Positions 56,240 to 64,000 of a stretch of DNA of 64,000 nucleotides are shown here, piece after piece (position 1 is the stretch's first letter; every line of letters starts with the position of its first letter). The notes below the pieces were generated by a model. It was not told the DNA's origin, did not search any database, and saw only the letters and a program-made list of their open reading frames with translations. This DNA is from Thermaerobacter sp. PB12/4term. GTDB taxonomy: Bacteria > Bacillota > Sulfobacillia > Thermaerobacterales > Thermaerobacteraceae. Where the stretch lies: the NCBI RefSeq assembly GCF_003403315.2, contig NZ_CP048407.1, forward strand, positions 1,054,001-1,118,000, given 5' to 3'. The translations under genes and the position numbers were made by a program.

Positions 56240-57346
56240 GTGCGGGTGCGACGCGTCGCCGTCATCGGTGCCGGTCACGGCGGCCAGGCCATGGCCGCGT
56301 ATCTGGGGTTGCTGGGCTTCCGGGTGGCTCTCTACAACCGGTCCGCCGCACCGCTGGAACCCATCGCCGCGGCGGGCGGGATCTTCCTTGAGGGAGAGGT
56401 GGGGGGCTTCGGGCCGGTGGAACGCGTCGCCTGCACCATCGGTCCCGAGCTGCGCCGCTACCGCCTGGTCATGGTGGTGGTCCCGGCCACCGCCCACCGC
56501 CAGGTGGCCCGCTGGTGCGCCCCCTTCCTGGGGGACGGCCAGGTGGTGGTCCTGCACCCCGGGCGAACCGGCGGGGCCCTGGCCTTCCATACCGCCCTCC
56601 GGGAGGCCGGCAACCGGGCCGACGTGCTGGTGGGCGAGGCGCAGACGCTGCTCTTCGCCAGCCGGGTGACGGGACCCGCCCGGGTGCGGATCTACGGATT
56701 CAAGCGCCAGGTGCGGGCCGCCGCCCTGCCTGCCGTCCGCAATGCGGAGCTGCTGGCGGCCTTGCGGGAGGTCCTGCCCCTCTTCACTGCTGCCGAGAGC
56801 GTTCTCGAGACCAGCCTGGACAACATCGGGGCCGTCTTCCATCCTGCCCCGCTGCTGCTCAACGCCGCCCGGGTGGAAACGGGCGAGCCCTTCGAGTACT
56901 ATCGCCAGGGCATCTCCCCCGCCGTGGCGCGGGTCGTCGAGGCCCTGGACGCCGAGCGCCTGGCGGTGGCCGGGGCCCTGGGGCTGCGCCTGCGCAGCGC
57001 CCGGCAGTGGCTGGCGGAAGCGTACGGGGCCTGGGGGCCCGGCCTCTACGAGGCCATCCAGGCCAATCCGGCCTACCGCGGCATCGGGGCGCCCCTTTCG
57101 GTGGAACACCGCTACCTCGACGAGGACGTGCCGGCCAGCCTGGTGCCCATGGCGGCCCTGGGACGCCGCCTGGGCGTGCCGACGCCGGTGATGGACGGCA
57201 TCATCCACCTGGCCGGCGCCCTGCGGGGAACCGACTACTGGCGGTCCGGCCGCAGTTTGGCGGAGATGGGCCTTGACGGGATGAGCGCGGAGCAGATCCA
57301 GCGCTGGGTCACCCTGGGTGAGATGGACGAGGCCATGGTCGTCTGA
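56240..57346 (+). CDS. NAD(P)-dependent opine/octopine dehydrogenase family protein
   Basis: 368 aa, cytoplasmic. N-terminal Rossmann fold with VAVIGAGHGGQAMAAYLGLL, then a helical C-terminal domain of the octopine/nopaline dehydrogenase family (LDNIGAVFHPAPLLLNAARV, where a conserved His commonly acts in catalysis; SVEHRYLDEDVPASLVPMAA, VPTPVMDGIIHLA). Opine dehydrogenases join or split amino acids and 2-oxoacids through a secondary amine. GTG 56240 has AAGGAGGG seven bases upstream. It is followed after 107 bases by the B12-binding gene and probably works with it. Confidence 0.85.
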   Translation: MRVRRVAVIGAGHGGQAMAAYLGLLGFRVALYNRSAAPLEPIAAAGGIFLEGEVGGFGPVERVACTIGPELRRYRLVMVVVPATAHRQVARWCAPFLGDGQVVVLHPGRTGGALAFHTALREAGNRADVLVGEAQTLLFASRVTGPARVRIYGFKRQVRAAALPAVRNAELLAALREVLPLFTAAESVLETSLDNIGAVFHPAPLLLNAARVETGEPFEYYRQGISPAVARVVEALDAERLAVAGALGLRLRSARQWLAEAYGAWGPGLYEAIQANPAYRGIGAPLSVEHRYLDEDVPASLVPMAALGRRLGVPTPVMDGIIHLAGALRGTDYWRSGRSLAEMGLDGMSAEQIQRWVTLGEMDEAMVV

Positions 57347-57453
57347 AGGGCACGATGCGGGCAGAACCGTTGCGGCGGACGCCGGCGGGCCCAACGAAGA
57401 AGCGGGGCGGTGGCCGGCCCTTGCAGGGCCTGTTGCCGCAGGAGGTGAGGCGT

Positions 57454-59136
57454 TTGGACCGGAAGCCGAAGATCCTTGGGGCGGCCGTGGGCGACTGCGT
57501 CCACGTCGCCGGGGTGGTGAACTTCCTGCACCTGGCGGAGGCCCAGGGGTACGAAACCTTCTGCCTGGGCCCGGCGGTGCCCGTGGACGAGCTGCTCGGC
57601 GCGGCCCTGGAAGATGATCCCGACATCATCGCCGTGGGCTACCGCCTGACCCCCGAGACGGGAGCCCGGGTCCTGGCGGAGCTGAAGGAAAAGGCCGAGC
57701 GCATGGGCCTGGCCGGCAAGCGCTTCATCTTCGGCGGTGTGGGGGCCGTGTGCGATCATGCCCGGCGCCTCGGCCTGTTCGAAGCCGTGTTCGACGCCGA
57801 CACCACCGTCGACGAGATCATCGCCTACCTGCGGGGGGGACCGGCGCGGCAGGATGCCGCGGACTACCCCCAGACCCTGGTGGAGCGGATCGAGTTCAAG
57901 CACCCCTATCCCATCCTGCGCCACCACTTCGGCCTGCCGTCGGTGGAGGCCACCATCCGCGGGGTCGAGGCCATCGCCGAGGCCCGCTGCCTGGACGTGA
58001 TCTCCCTGGGCACCGACCAGAATGCGCAGGAGCACTTCTTCCGGCCCGAGGAGATGGATCCCGACGAACACGGCGCCGGCGGCGTGCCCGTCCGCAGCCC
58101 CGACGACCTGCGGGCCATCTACCAGGCTTCCCGGCGGGGCAACTACCCCCTGATGCGGTGCTACAGCGGAACGCGGGACACGCTGAAGTGGGCGGAGATG
58201 CTGAGGGACACCATCAACAACGCCTGGTGCGCGGTGCCTCTCTTCTGGTACAGCCAGCTGGACGGGCGCAGCCGGCGGCCGCTGGACGAGTCCATCGCCG
58301 AGGCCCAGGCGCTCATGCGCTGGCACGCCCGCCACGGCATTCCGGTGGAGATGAACGAATCGCACCACTGGAGCCTGCGGGATGCCCCCGACACGGTGGC
58401 CGTGGCCGCCGCCTTCCTGGCAGCGTACAACGCCTACCGCTGCGGGGTGAAGACCTACGTCCAGCAGCTGATGTTCAACAACCCGCCGGGCACCTCGATC
58501 CAGATGGACCTGGCCAAGATGCTGGCCAAGCTGGAGCTGGTGGGCGAACTGGAAGGGGACGGTTTCCGCGTGCTGCGGGAGACCCGGACCGGCCTCTCCA
58601 GCTACCCGGCGGATCTGGACCGGGCCAAGGGCCAGATCGCCTCCTCGGTGCTGGTGCAGATGGCGCTGAAGCCCCACATCGTTCACGTGGTGGCCTACAC
58701 CGAGGCCAGCCACGCCGCCACCGCGGAGGACGTCATCGCCTCCTGCCGCATCGCCGAGCAGGCCATCCGCAACGCGGTGTTCGGCCTGCCCGACATGCTG
58801 CGGGACCCCGTCATCCAGGAGCGGAAGAACCAGCTGGTGGTCGAAGCCCGCCAGCTGCTGGAGGCGATCCGTTCCCTGGCTCCGGCCGGAGTCTCCGATC
58901 CCTGGACGGATCCCGGCACCCTGAAGCTGGCGGTGGAGATGGGGCTCATGGATGCGCCCCACCTCATGGGGAACCGGGCCGCCTGCGGCAAGGTGCGCAC
59001 CCGCATCGTCAACGGGGCCTGCGTCGCCGTCGACCCGGCGACCGGGAAGCCTTTGCGGGAAGAAGAGCGCATCGCCCGGGTCTTTGCCGACTACGAGCGG
59101 GCGGTGGCCGGTACCGCCCCGGCGACCCCGGCCTGA
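57454..59136 (+). CDS. cobalamin-binding protein with large C-terminal domain, candidate B12-dependent mutase
   Basis: 560 aa. The N-terminal 125 residues form a B12-binding Rossmann domain: GAAVGDCVHVAGVVNFLHLA, LGPAVPVDELLGAAL, DIIAVGYRLTPET and FIFGGVGAV. The usual DxHxxG ligand motif appears as DxxHxxG (D, C, V, H, V, A, G), with one extra residue. The remaining 430 residues look like an alpha/beta barrel (DVISLGTDQNAQEHFF, CYSGTRDTLKWAEML, FNNPPGTSIQMDLAKMLAKL). The domain order is N-terminal B12, unlike methylmalonyl-CoA mutase. The spacing LG..VP.EEL recalls lysine/ornithine aminomutase subunits. TTG 57454 is chosen from GGAGGTGAGG; ATG 57355 is in frame but poorly supported. Reaction unknown. 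Confidence 0.8.
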   Translation: MDRKPKILGAAVGDCVHVAGVVNFLHLAEAQGYETFCLGPAVPVDELLGAALEDDPDIIAVGYRLTPETGARVLAELKEKAERMGLAGKRFIFGGVGAVCDHARRLGLFEAVFDADTTVDEIIAYLRGGPARQDAADYPQTLVERIEFKHPYPILRHHFGLPSVEATIRGVEAIAEARCLDVISLGTDQNAQEHFFRPEEMDPDEHGAGGVPVRSPDDLRAIYQASRRGNYPLMRCYSGTRDTLKWAEMLRDTINNAWCAVPLFWYSQLDGRSRRPLDESIAEAQALMRWHARHGIPVEMNESHHWSLRDAPDTVAVAAAFLAAYNAYRCGVKTYVQQLMFNNPPGTSIQMDLAKMLAKLELVGELEGDGFRVLRETRTGLSSYPADLDRAKGQIASSVLVQMALKPHIVHVVAYTEASHAATAEDVIASCRIAEQAIRNAVFGLPDMLRDPVIQERKNQLVVEARQLLEAIRSLAPAGVSDPWTDPGTLKLAVEMGLMDAPHLMGNRAACGKVRTRIVNGACVAVDPATGKPLREEERIARVFADYERAVAGTAPATPA

Positions 59137-59178
59137 GCCCGGCCCCGACGCGGACTCCGGGGCCGTTCCGTACCAGCC

Positions 59179-59210
59179 CGGGGCCGCCCCCTGTCCGGGG
59201 AGCGGCCCCG
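59179..59210. terminator. hairpin between convergent genes
   Basis: Outer arms CGGGGCCGC/GCGGCCCCG with an inner CCCC/GGGG pairing and loop TGTCC, between the B12-binding gene (plus) and the lipoprotein gene (minus). No T-run. Confidence 0.6.
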
Positions 59211-59270
59211 CCTGCTGCCTGCAAGGTCGTGGAGGCCGGACCGGCGGCGAAAAGATGGTCCGGCCCGCGA

Positions 59271-59825
59271 CTACGGTGCCACCCGGACGGTCACCGAGGC
59301 GGCTGCCGGGCCGCCGCCCTGGTGGTAGAAGTGGACCTCCAGGACGTACTCGCCCGGTTCCTCCGGCGCGGGGATGGGACCCAGCTGGATTGACTGGCCG
59401 GCGGGCACCGGCACCAGGGCGCCGGTTTCCATCATGCCGTGCTCCCAGGGCCGGCGCTGCCCGCCGTCGACCCGCCAGGCCTTGAGGCCGCCCAGGCCGC
59501 CGGTGAGCTGGATCTCGGCCCCGCTGTCGTTGCGCACCGTGAGGGTGATGGCCTCTCCCGGGCGGTAGCGTTCCCGGTCGGCCGCCAGGCTGACGCCCGC
59601 CACCTCCGACGCTCCCTTCGTTGTCTTCGCCCCACCGGCCGCGTCACCGCCGGAGCCGGCATCCGGGCGCTGGCCGGCCTGCGGAGCCTGCGCCCCCAGG
59701 GCGGCGCACCCGGTCAGCAGGGCCGCCACCGCCATGACCGCCAGGATGGCGGAAGCGTATCGCCGCGTCCCCGGCCGCCACCGCCTCGGGCTCATCCCCC
59801 GCCCGTGTCCCTTGCCACGTTCCAT
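59271..59825 (-). CDS. lipoprotein with an Ig-like/BsuPI-type domain
   Basis: 184 aa. Signal peptide with lipobox LLTGC, so Cys40 is the lipidated residue after LspA cleavage. A Gly/Ala-rich spacer (45-75) leads to a beta-sandwich domain: SLAADRERYRPGEAITLTV, NDSGAEIQLTGG, PGEYVLEVHFYHQGG. This pattern resembles the BsuPI (intracellular proteinase inhibitor) and related extracellular Ig-like domains; no enzymatic residues are evident. The start at 59825 has GGAGGAGGGG upstream. Probably a surface-bound protein outside the membrane. Confidence 0.78.
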   Translation of the reverse strand: MERGKGHGRGMSPRRWRPGTRRYASAILAVMAVAALLTGCAALGAQAPQAGQRPDAGSGGDAAGGAKTTKGASEVAGVSLAADRERYRPGEAITLTVRNDSGAEIQLTGGLGGLKAWRVDGGQRRPWEHGMMETGALVPVPAGQSIQLGPIPAPEEPGEYVLEVHFYHQGGGPAAASVTVRVAP

Positions 59826-60334
59826 CGCAACCCCTCCTCCGGGGTGATCCTGCTGGTTGGCCGTCCATTGGACGCCTGCAGGGCGGTACCGGTTCCCGCC
59901 CCCGATCGCCCTTCACGGGCGGGCCCGGGGAAAGCACGCCGGCCCGCCCGGACATGCCCTTCAAGTCCTGTCCCTCATAGCCGCCCGGGCCTGTGCATAG
60001 GCATGGTGGCGCGGCACCGGGCGCCCGCTCGCCGCAGGCCGGGGACGGGCGCCCCGCCAGCGGGAGGAGGTAGGCCGTGGTTCGTCCAGGAAACGACCGC
60101 GCCAGCCGCCGGCCGGATCGGGTATCCTCCGCACCGGCCCCCGCCGGGCGGGCGGGCGGATTTGTGCCGGAACCAGGCTCCGGCAGGTCCCGGCCCGGCG
60201 ACCCGGGGGGGCTCCGGGGGACCCGTTCGACCCGATCAGTTTCCCTGCCGCCGGGCCGGAGCCCTGCCGGGGGCGGGGCGCTCCGACCCGGGGGAGGAGG
60301 CCATCGCGGCCGGGGGCGGGGGGAGGCACGGCAG
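59826..60334. other. 509-base gap between divergent lipoprotein and ATPase genes
   Basis: No convincing gene. The plus frame of the ATPase is open back to a GTG at 60077 with GGAGGAGG upstream, which would add 86 Arg/Gly/Pro-rich residues. No -35/-10 pair recognised on either strand. Confidence 0.4.
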
Positions 60335-63121
60335 GTGGCGTGGCATGCCCTTCCGCCCCACGAGTGCCTGGCGCTGCTCGGCACCGGGCCCGAGGAGGGC
60401 CTCCCGGCCGCCGAGGCGGCCCGGCGCCTGCGGCGCTACGGGCCCAACCGGTTGCGGGAGGCCCGCCGGGATCCGCTCTGGCGGAAGCTGGCCGTCCAGT
60501 TCCAGGACGCGCTGGTCCTCGTCCTGGTGGGAGCGGCGGCTCTGTCGGCAGCGCTGGGCGAGCAGGCCGACGCCATCACCATCCTGGTCATCGTCATCAT
60601 CAACGCGTTGCTGGGCTTCCTGCACGAGCACAAGGCGGAGCAGGCCCTGGAGGCGCTGAAGGCGCTGGCGGCCCCTCAGGCCCGGGTGATCCGCGACGGC
60701 CACCGCCAGGTGGTGGCGGCGGCCGACCTGGTGCCCGGCGACCTTATTCTGCTGGAGGCGGGCGACCGCGTCCCTGCCGATGCGCGGCTCCTGGAGTCCC
60801 ACAGCCTGGGCGTGGAAGAGGCGGCCCTGACGGGGGAGTCCCGGCCGGTCGGCAAGTCGGCCGCCGCCACCTGCGCGCCGGAGGCTCCCCTGGCCGAGCG
60901 GCCCACCATGGTCTACCAGGGGACCACGGTGGTCCGCGGCCGGGCCCGGGCGGTGGTGGTGGCCACGGGCATGGCGACGGAGATGGGCCGGATCGCCGGG
61001 CTTCTGGAGGCGGCGGAAGCCGAGCCCACGCCCCTGCAGCAGCGGCTGGCCCACCTGGGCCGGGTTCTGGTCAGTGCGGCCCTGGCGGTGTGCGCCGTGG
61101 TGGTGGTCCTGGGGGTGGTCCAGGGCGAGCGCCTGGCGTCCATGTTCCTGGCCGGCGTCAGCCTGGCGGTGGCGGCGGTGCCGGAGGGCCTTCCGGCCGT
61201 GGTCACCATCGTCCTGGCCCTGGGCGTCCAGCGGATGGTGCAGGCCAATGCCATCATCCGCCGGTTGCCGGCGGTGGAGACCCTGGGGTGTGCCACGGTG
61301 ATCTGCTCCGACAAGACGGGGACCCTGACGGAAAACCGCATGACGGCCCGCCGAGCGATCACCGCCAGCGGCCGGTTCGCCCGCACCGCCGAAGGGGAAC
61401 CCTGGAGGCCCGAGGCCGGCGGGGAAGAGGGGGAGGCCGGGGGGCCGGGGCGGCCGGTTGCCGGTGCCCGGACGCCGGCCCCGGCAGTGGGGGCCGGAGC
61501 CGGGGCCGGGCGGGCCGGTGGGCCGGGGGGCGGCCCGGCCGCGGAACTGCAGTTGCTTCTGGAAGCGGTGGCTTTGTGCAACAACGCGGTGCCCGTCAGG
61601 GCCGGGGACGACCCCACGGGGGATCCCACGGAGGTTGGCCTGGTCAAGGCCGCCTGGGCCGGGGGCATCGACGCCCGGCGGCTGCAACGGGAGCGTCCCC
61701 GGCTGGCCGAGCACCCCTTCTCCTCGGAACGGCGCCGCATGGCCGTCGTCTGCCGTGACGCCCAGGGCCGGGCCGTGAGCTACGTCAAGGGCGCGCCCGA
61801 GGTGGTGCTGGAGCGGTGCCGGTTCCTCTGGCGGGAGGGGCGGGCCGTCCCCCTGGGCGAAGGGGACCGGCACCGGATGGCCGCCGCGGCGGCGGCCATG
61901 GCCGAACAGGCCCTGCGGGTCCTGGCGGTGGCCGTCCGGGTGCTGGGGCCCGGGGACGACCCTGAGGACGAGGCGGTGGCGGAAGGGGACCTGGTGCTGG
62001 CCGGCCTGATCGGTCTGATGGACCCGCCCCGCCCCGAGGTGCCCGCGGCCATCGCTCGCTGCCGGCAGGCGGGCATCCGGCCGGTGATGGTCACCGGCGA
62101 CCACGCCCGCACGGCGGCGGCCATCGGCCGGGAGCTGGGCCTCCTGGCCGGCGGCGACCCGGTGCTGGAGGGGCGGGACCTGGACGAGCTGGACGACGAG
62201 CAGCTGGCCCGCAGGGTGGGCCAGGTGGCCGTCTTCGCCCGGGTGGCGCCGGAACACAAGCTGCGGATCGTCCGCGCCCTCAAGCGCCAGGGCGAGGTGG
62301 TGGGAATGACGGGGGACGGGGTGAACGACGCCCCCGCCCTCAAGGAGGCCCACATCGGCATCGCCATGGGCCGCACGGGCACCGATGTGACCCGGGAGGC
62401 GGCGGACATGATCCTGACCGACGACAACTTCGCCTCCATCGTCGGCGCCGTGGAGCAGGGCCGGGCCATCTACGACAACATCCGCAAGTTCATCCGCTAC
62501 CTCCTGGCGTGCAACACCGGGGAGATCCTGGTGATGTTCCTCGCCCTGCTGGCGGGCTTGCCTTTGCCGCTGCGCCCGATCCACATCCTGCTGGTCAACC
62601 TGGTCACCGACGGCCTGCCGGCCGTGGCCCTGGGCCTGGAACCGGCGGAACCCGACGTGATGAACCGGCCCCCGCGGCACCCCCGGGAAAGCCTCTTCGC
62701 GGGCGGCCTGGGGCGGCGGGTGCTGATCCGGGGGGCCGTCATCGGCGTCACCACCCTGGCCCTGTTCGTCCTGGGGTCGGCGGGCGGCGACCTGGAGCGG
62801 GGCCGGACCATGGCCCTGGCGGGGCTGGTCCTGAGCCAGATGATCCACGTCTTCGATTGCCGGTCCGAACGGCGATCCGCCTTCGACGTGCCCCTCTCCG
62901 CCAACCCCGCCCTGGTGGCGGCTGTGGCCTCGTCGGTGGCCGTGCTGCTGGCGGTGGTCTACTGGGAGCCCCTGGCCCGACATTTCTATACGGTGCCCCT
63001 GCGCCCGGGGGACTGGGTCATGGTGCTGGGCGGGGTCTTGCTGCCCTGGGTGGCGCTGCTGGTGCGCCGGTCGCTGGTGGGAAGCCGGCCCCAGGCCGCC
63101 GTGGGGTCGAGCCGAGCCTAG
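60335..63121 (+). CDS. cation-transporting P-type ATPase (calcium, P2A)
   Basis: Membrane ion pump, 928 aa. It starts MAWHALPPHECLALLGTGPE, the standard N-terminal domain of bacterial SERCA-like pumps; GTG 60335 has GGGGGGAGG eight bases upstream. Motifs: TGES in the actuator loop, AAVPEGLP in M4, phosphorylation site SDKTGTLT with Asp326, KGAPEVVLERC, MVTGDH, MTGDGVNDAPALK and NLVTDGLPAVALG in M6. The M4 and M6 residues point to Ca2+, but Mn2+ is possible. A Gly/Pro-rich insert of about 45 residues lies in the nucleotide-binding domain just after the phosphorylation site. An alternative start at 60077 would give 1014 aa. Confidence 0.92.
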   Translation: MAWHALPPHECLALLGTGPEEGLPAAEAARRLRRYGPNRLREARRDPLWRKLAVQFQDALVLVLVGAAALSAALGEQADAITILVIVIINALLGFLHEHKAEQALEALKALAAPQARVIRDGHRQVVAAADLVPGDLILLEAGDRVPADARLLESHSLGVEEAALTGESRPVGKSAAATCAPEAPLAERPTMVYQGTTVVRGRARAVVVATGMATEMGRIAGLLEAAEAEPTPLQQRLAHLGRVLVSAALAVCAVVVVLGVVQGERLASMFLAGVSLAVAAVPEGLPAVVTIVLALGVQRMVQANAIIRRLPAVETLGCATVICSDKTGTLTENRMTARRAITASGRFARTAEGEPWRPEAGGEEGEAGGPGRPVAGARTPAPAVGAGAGAGRAGGPGGGPAAELQLLLEAVALCNNAVPVRAGDDPTGDPTEVGLVKAAWAGGIDARRLQRERPRLAEHPFSSERRRMAVVCRDAQGRAVSYVKGAPEVVLERCRFLWREGRAVPLGEGDRHRMAAAAAAMAEQALRVLAVAVRVLGPGDDPEDEAVAEGDLVLAGLIGLMDPPRPEVPAAIARCRQAGIRPVMVTGDHARTAAAIGRELGLLAGGDPVLEGRDLDELDDEQLARRVGQVAVFARVAPEHKLRIVRALKRQGEVVGMTGDGVNDAPALKEAHIGIAMGRTGTDVTREAADMILTDDNFASIVGAVEQGRAIYDNIRKFIRYLLACNTGEILVMFLALLAGLPLPLRPIHILLVNLVTDGLPAVALGLEPAEPDVMNRPPRHPRESLFAGGLGRRVLIRGAVIGVTTLALFVLGSAGGDLERGRTMALAGLVLSQMIHVFDCRSERRSAFDVPLSANPALVAAVASSVAVLLAVVYWEPLARHFYTVPLRPGDWVMVLGGVLLPWVALLVRRSLVGSRPQAAVGSSRA

Positions 63122-63317
63122 CGGGGAGCCGGCCGGGATGCGGCAGGGCGCGGGCGCCCCGAGAGGCCTGCGCCCCCTGAGGAGGCTCCGGAGGGGAGGC
63201 AGGGCCGCCAGGCCCGGCGAGCCGGTGGCCTGTGGCCGCCGCTTGGCCGGGGGCGGCCCCTTGCGTTCCCGCTCGGCAAAGCCAGAGTATGTTAACATGA
63301 GGTGGGTGCGACCGCGC

Positions 63318-63348
63318 CGCGGCCCGGCCCCGTCGCGGCCGGGCCGCG
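63318..63348 (+). other. 12-bp hairpin in the dapF leader
   Basis: Perfect stem CGCGGCCCGGCC/GGCCGGGCCGCG with a 7-base loop, some 25 bases after an AT-rich patch (GAGTATGTTAACATGAGG, 63285-63302) that may hold a promoter -10 (TATGTT, 63288-63293; -35 candidate TTGCGT at 63261 with a 21-base spacer). Confidence 0.5.
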
Positions 63349-63482
63349 GGCCCCAGGCAGCCGGCCCGTCCCCTGGACCCTGGGGCGCGGGCTCCCCGCC
63401 TGCCGGCGATTCCCCCCGGCCGGCACACCCCGGGTGGGAACCCGAGGCAGGAGCCCGGCCGGAACGGCGGGCCGGCTCCGGC

Positions 63483-63510
63483 GGCGGCGCTGGCGGCCGC
63501 CTTTTTATTT
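63483..63510 (+). terminator. terminator or attenuator just upstream of dapF
   Basis: Stem GGCGGC/GCCGCC (loop GCTGGCG) followed by TTTTTATTT, ending only eight bases before the dapF ribosome site. The U-run is the best in this window. It could end upstream transcripts or attenuate dapF. Confidence 0.6.
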
Positions 63511-63530
63511 GCTTTGCGGGGGAGGTGGCC

Positions 63531-64000
63531 GTGGTGACGGCACGCCGGCCCATCCGGCTGACCAAGATGCACGGCCTGGGCAACAACTACCTGTTCCTGG
63601 ACGGGCTGGCCGAGCCCGTTCCTCCCGACGACGACCTGCCGGCTCTGGCCCGGGCGGTCAGCGACCGCAACTTCGGCATCGGCAGCGACGGGCTCATCCT
63701 GGTGCTGCCGCCCCGGGATCCCGGGGCCCGGTTCCGGATGCGCATCTTCAACGCCGACGGTTCGGAGGGCGAGATGTGCGGCAACGGCATCCGGTGCCTG
63801 GCCCGGCTGGTCTACGACCGGGGCTACACCCGGGAGACGGAGTTCGTCGTCGAGACGGGGGCGGGGCCCATCCGGCCCCGGCTGCACCTGGACGGAAACC
63901 GGGTCACGGGCGTCACCGTGGACATGGGCGTGCCCCGGCTGGAGCGGGGGATGATCCCCATGGCGGGACCGGCCGGGGAGCAGGCCGTAGAGGTGCCCCT
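63531..64000 (+). CDS. dapF: diaminopimelate epimerase DapF (N-terminal part)
   Basis: Converts LL- to meso-diaminopimelate for lysine and peptidoglycan synthesis; it uses two cysteines and no cofactor. The window ends inside the gene after about 156 codons. Signatures: LTKMHGLGNNYLFLDG, RNFGIGSDGLILVL and FNADGSEGEMCGNGIRC with the first catalytic Cys at residue 83. GTG 63531 has GGGGGAGG six to seven bases upstream; GTG 63534 is equally possible. Its product is the substrate of MurE encoded at 2638. Confidence 0.93.
   Translation, partial: MVTARRPIRLTKMHGLGNNYLFLDGLAEPVPPDDDLPALARAVSDRNFGIGSDGLILVLPPRDPGARFRMRIFNADGSEGEMCGNGIRCLARLVYDRGYTRETEFVVETGAGPIRPRLHLDGNRVTGVTVDMGVPRLERGMIPMAGPAGEQAVEVP

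Noticed and set aside
60077-60334. 86-residue N-terminal extension of the P-type ATPase from GTG 60077
   Set aside because: Although a Shine-Dalgarno exists, the extension is Arg/Gly/Pro-rich and GTG 60335 has its own site and matches the family's normal N-terminus.
63295-63530. Possible lysine riboswitch upstream of dapF (GAGGTGGGTGCGACC)
   Set aside because: Only a weak likeness to the 5' core; the other conserved lysine-riboswitch elements were not found.

Overview
The window is about 72-75% G+C by eye, with coding on both strands and many GTG and TTG starts behind strong purine-rich Shine-Dalgarno sites. It carries a division and cell-wall cluster running into sporulation genes (spoIIGA, sigE, sigG, spoIIR, ymxH/ylmC, yteA). 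This points to a high-GC, endospore-forming Bacillota. Thermaerobacter or a close relative fits best (inference from gene order, an archaeal-type FBP aldolase/phosphatase and extreme GC). No tRNA, rRNA, IS element, prophage or CRISPR array was seen.

Layout. (1) 1-12.6 kb, peptidoglycan and division: a PASTA class B PBP, murE, murF, mraY, ftsW, murG, murB, divIB/ftsQ, ftsZ. murD, murC and ftsA are missing from their usual places. (2) 12.6-17.5 kb, sporulation sigma cascade: spoIIGA-sigE behind a perfect TATAAT box with a long 21-bp spacer and a 0A-like box, a small unknown gene, then sigG-spoIIR behind a sigma-F/sigma-G type promoter. (3) 17.7-21.9 kb, ylm division genes: ymxH/ylmC, pgeF, ylmE, sepF, ylmG, divIVA (ylmH absent). 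(4) 22.3-23.7 kb, a secreted protein with a very acidic Asp/Glu tail. (5) 23.7-27.3 kb, ileS under a clear sigma-A promoter and a full isoleucine T-box leader. (6) 27.6-36.0 kb, mixed metabolism: Asp/Glu racemase, amidohydrolase, FBP aldolase/phosphatase, a DUF5665-like membrane protein, yteA, then lspA-rluD-pyrR. (7) 36.1-39.6 kb, minus strand: glycerate kinase and rqcH. (8) 39.9-45.4 kb, a beta-oxidation operon (fadN-fadA-fadE-like) with an 18-bp perfect palindrome upstream, followed by an MBL-fold hydrolase and a nitronate monooxygenase. (9) 47.9-52.6 kb, minus strand: a GNAT-NDP-forming acyl-CoA synthetase fusion and an anchored protein of unknown role. (10) 52.8-55.5 kb, a 907-residue Gly/Pro/Ala-rich protein with a short coiled coil. 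(11) 55.6-59.1 kb, a promoter, a long leader with a B12-box-like sequence, an opine-dehydrogenase-family protein and an unusual B12-binding protein with a large C-terminal domain. (12) 59.3-64.0 kb: a lipoprotein (minus), a Ca2+-type P-type ATPase and the start of dapF.

How the genes fit together. MurE carries the DNPR motif that selects meso-diaminopimelate, and DapF at the far end makes that substrate. FtsZ, SepF and DivIVA are division scaffold proteins. SpoIIR, SpoIIGA and SigE are the parts of the forespore-to-mother-cell signal. The fad operon, the acyltransferase/acyl-CoA synthetase fusion and the MBL/NMO genes suggest acyl-CoA metabolism. Many conserved proteins here carry lineage-specific Gly/Pro/Ala linkers (DivIB, SpoIIGA, SpoIIR, IleS, RqcH, the P-type ATPase). 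The strongest candidates for something undescribed are the B12-binding/opine-dehydrogenase pair with its leader, the 907-residue low-complexity protein and the acidic-tailed secreted protein.
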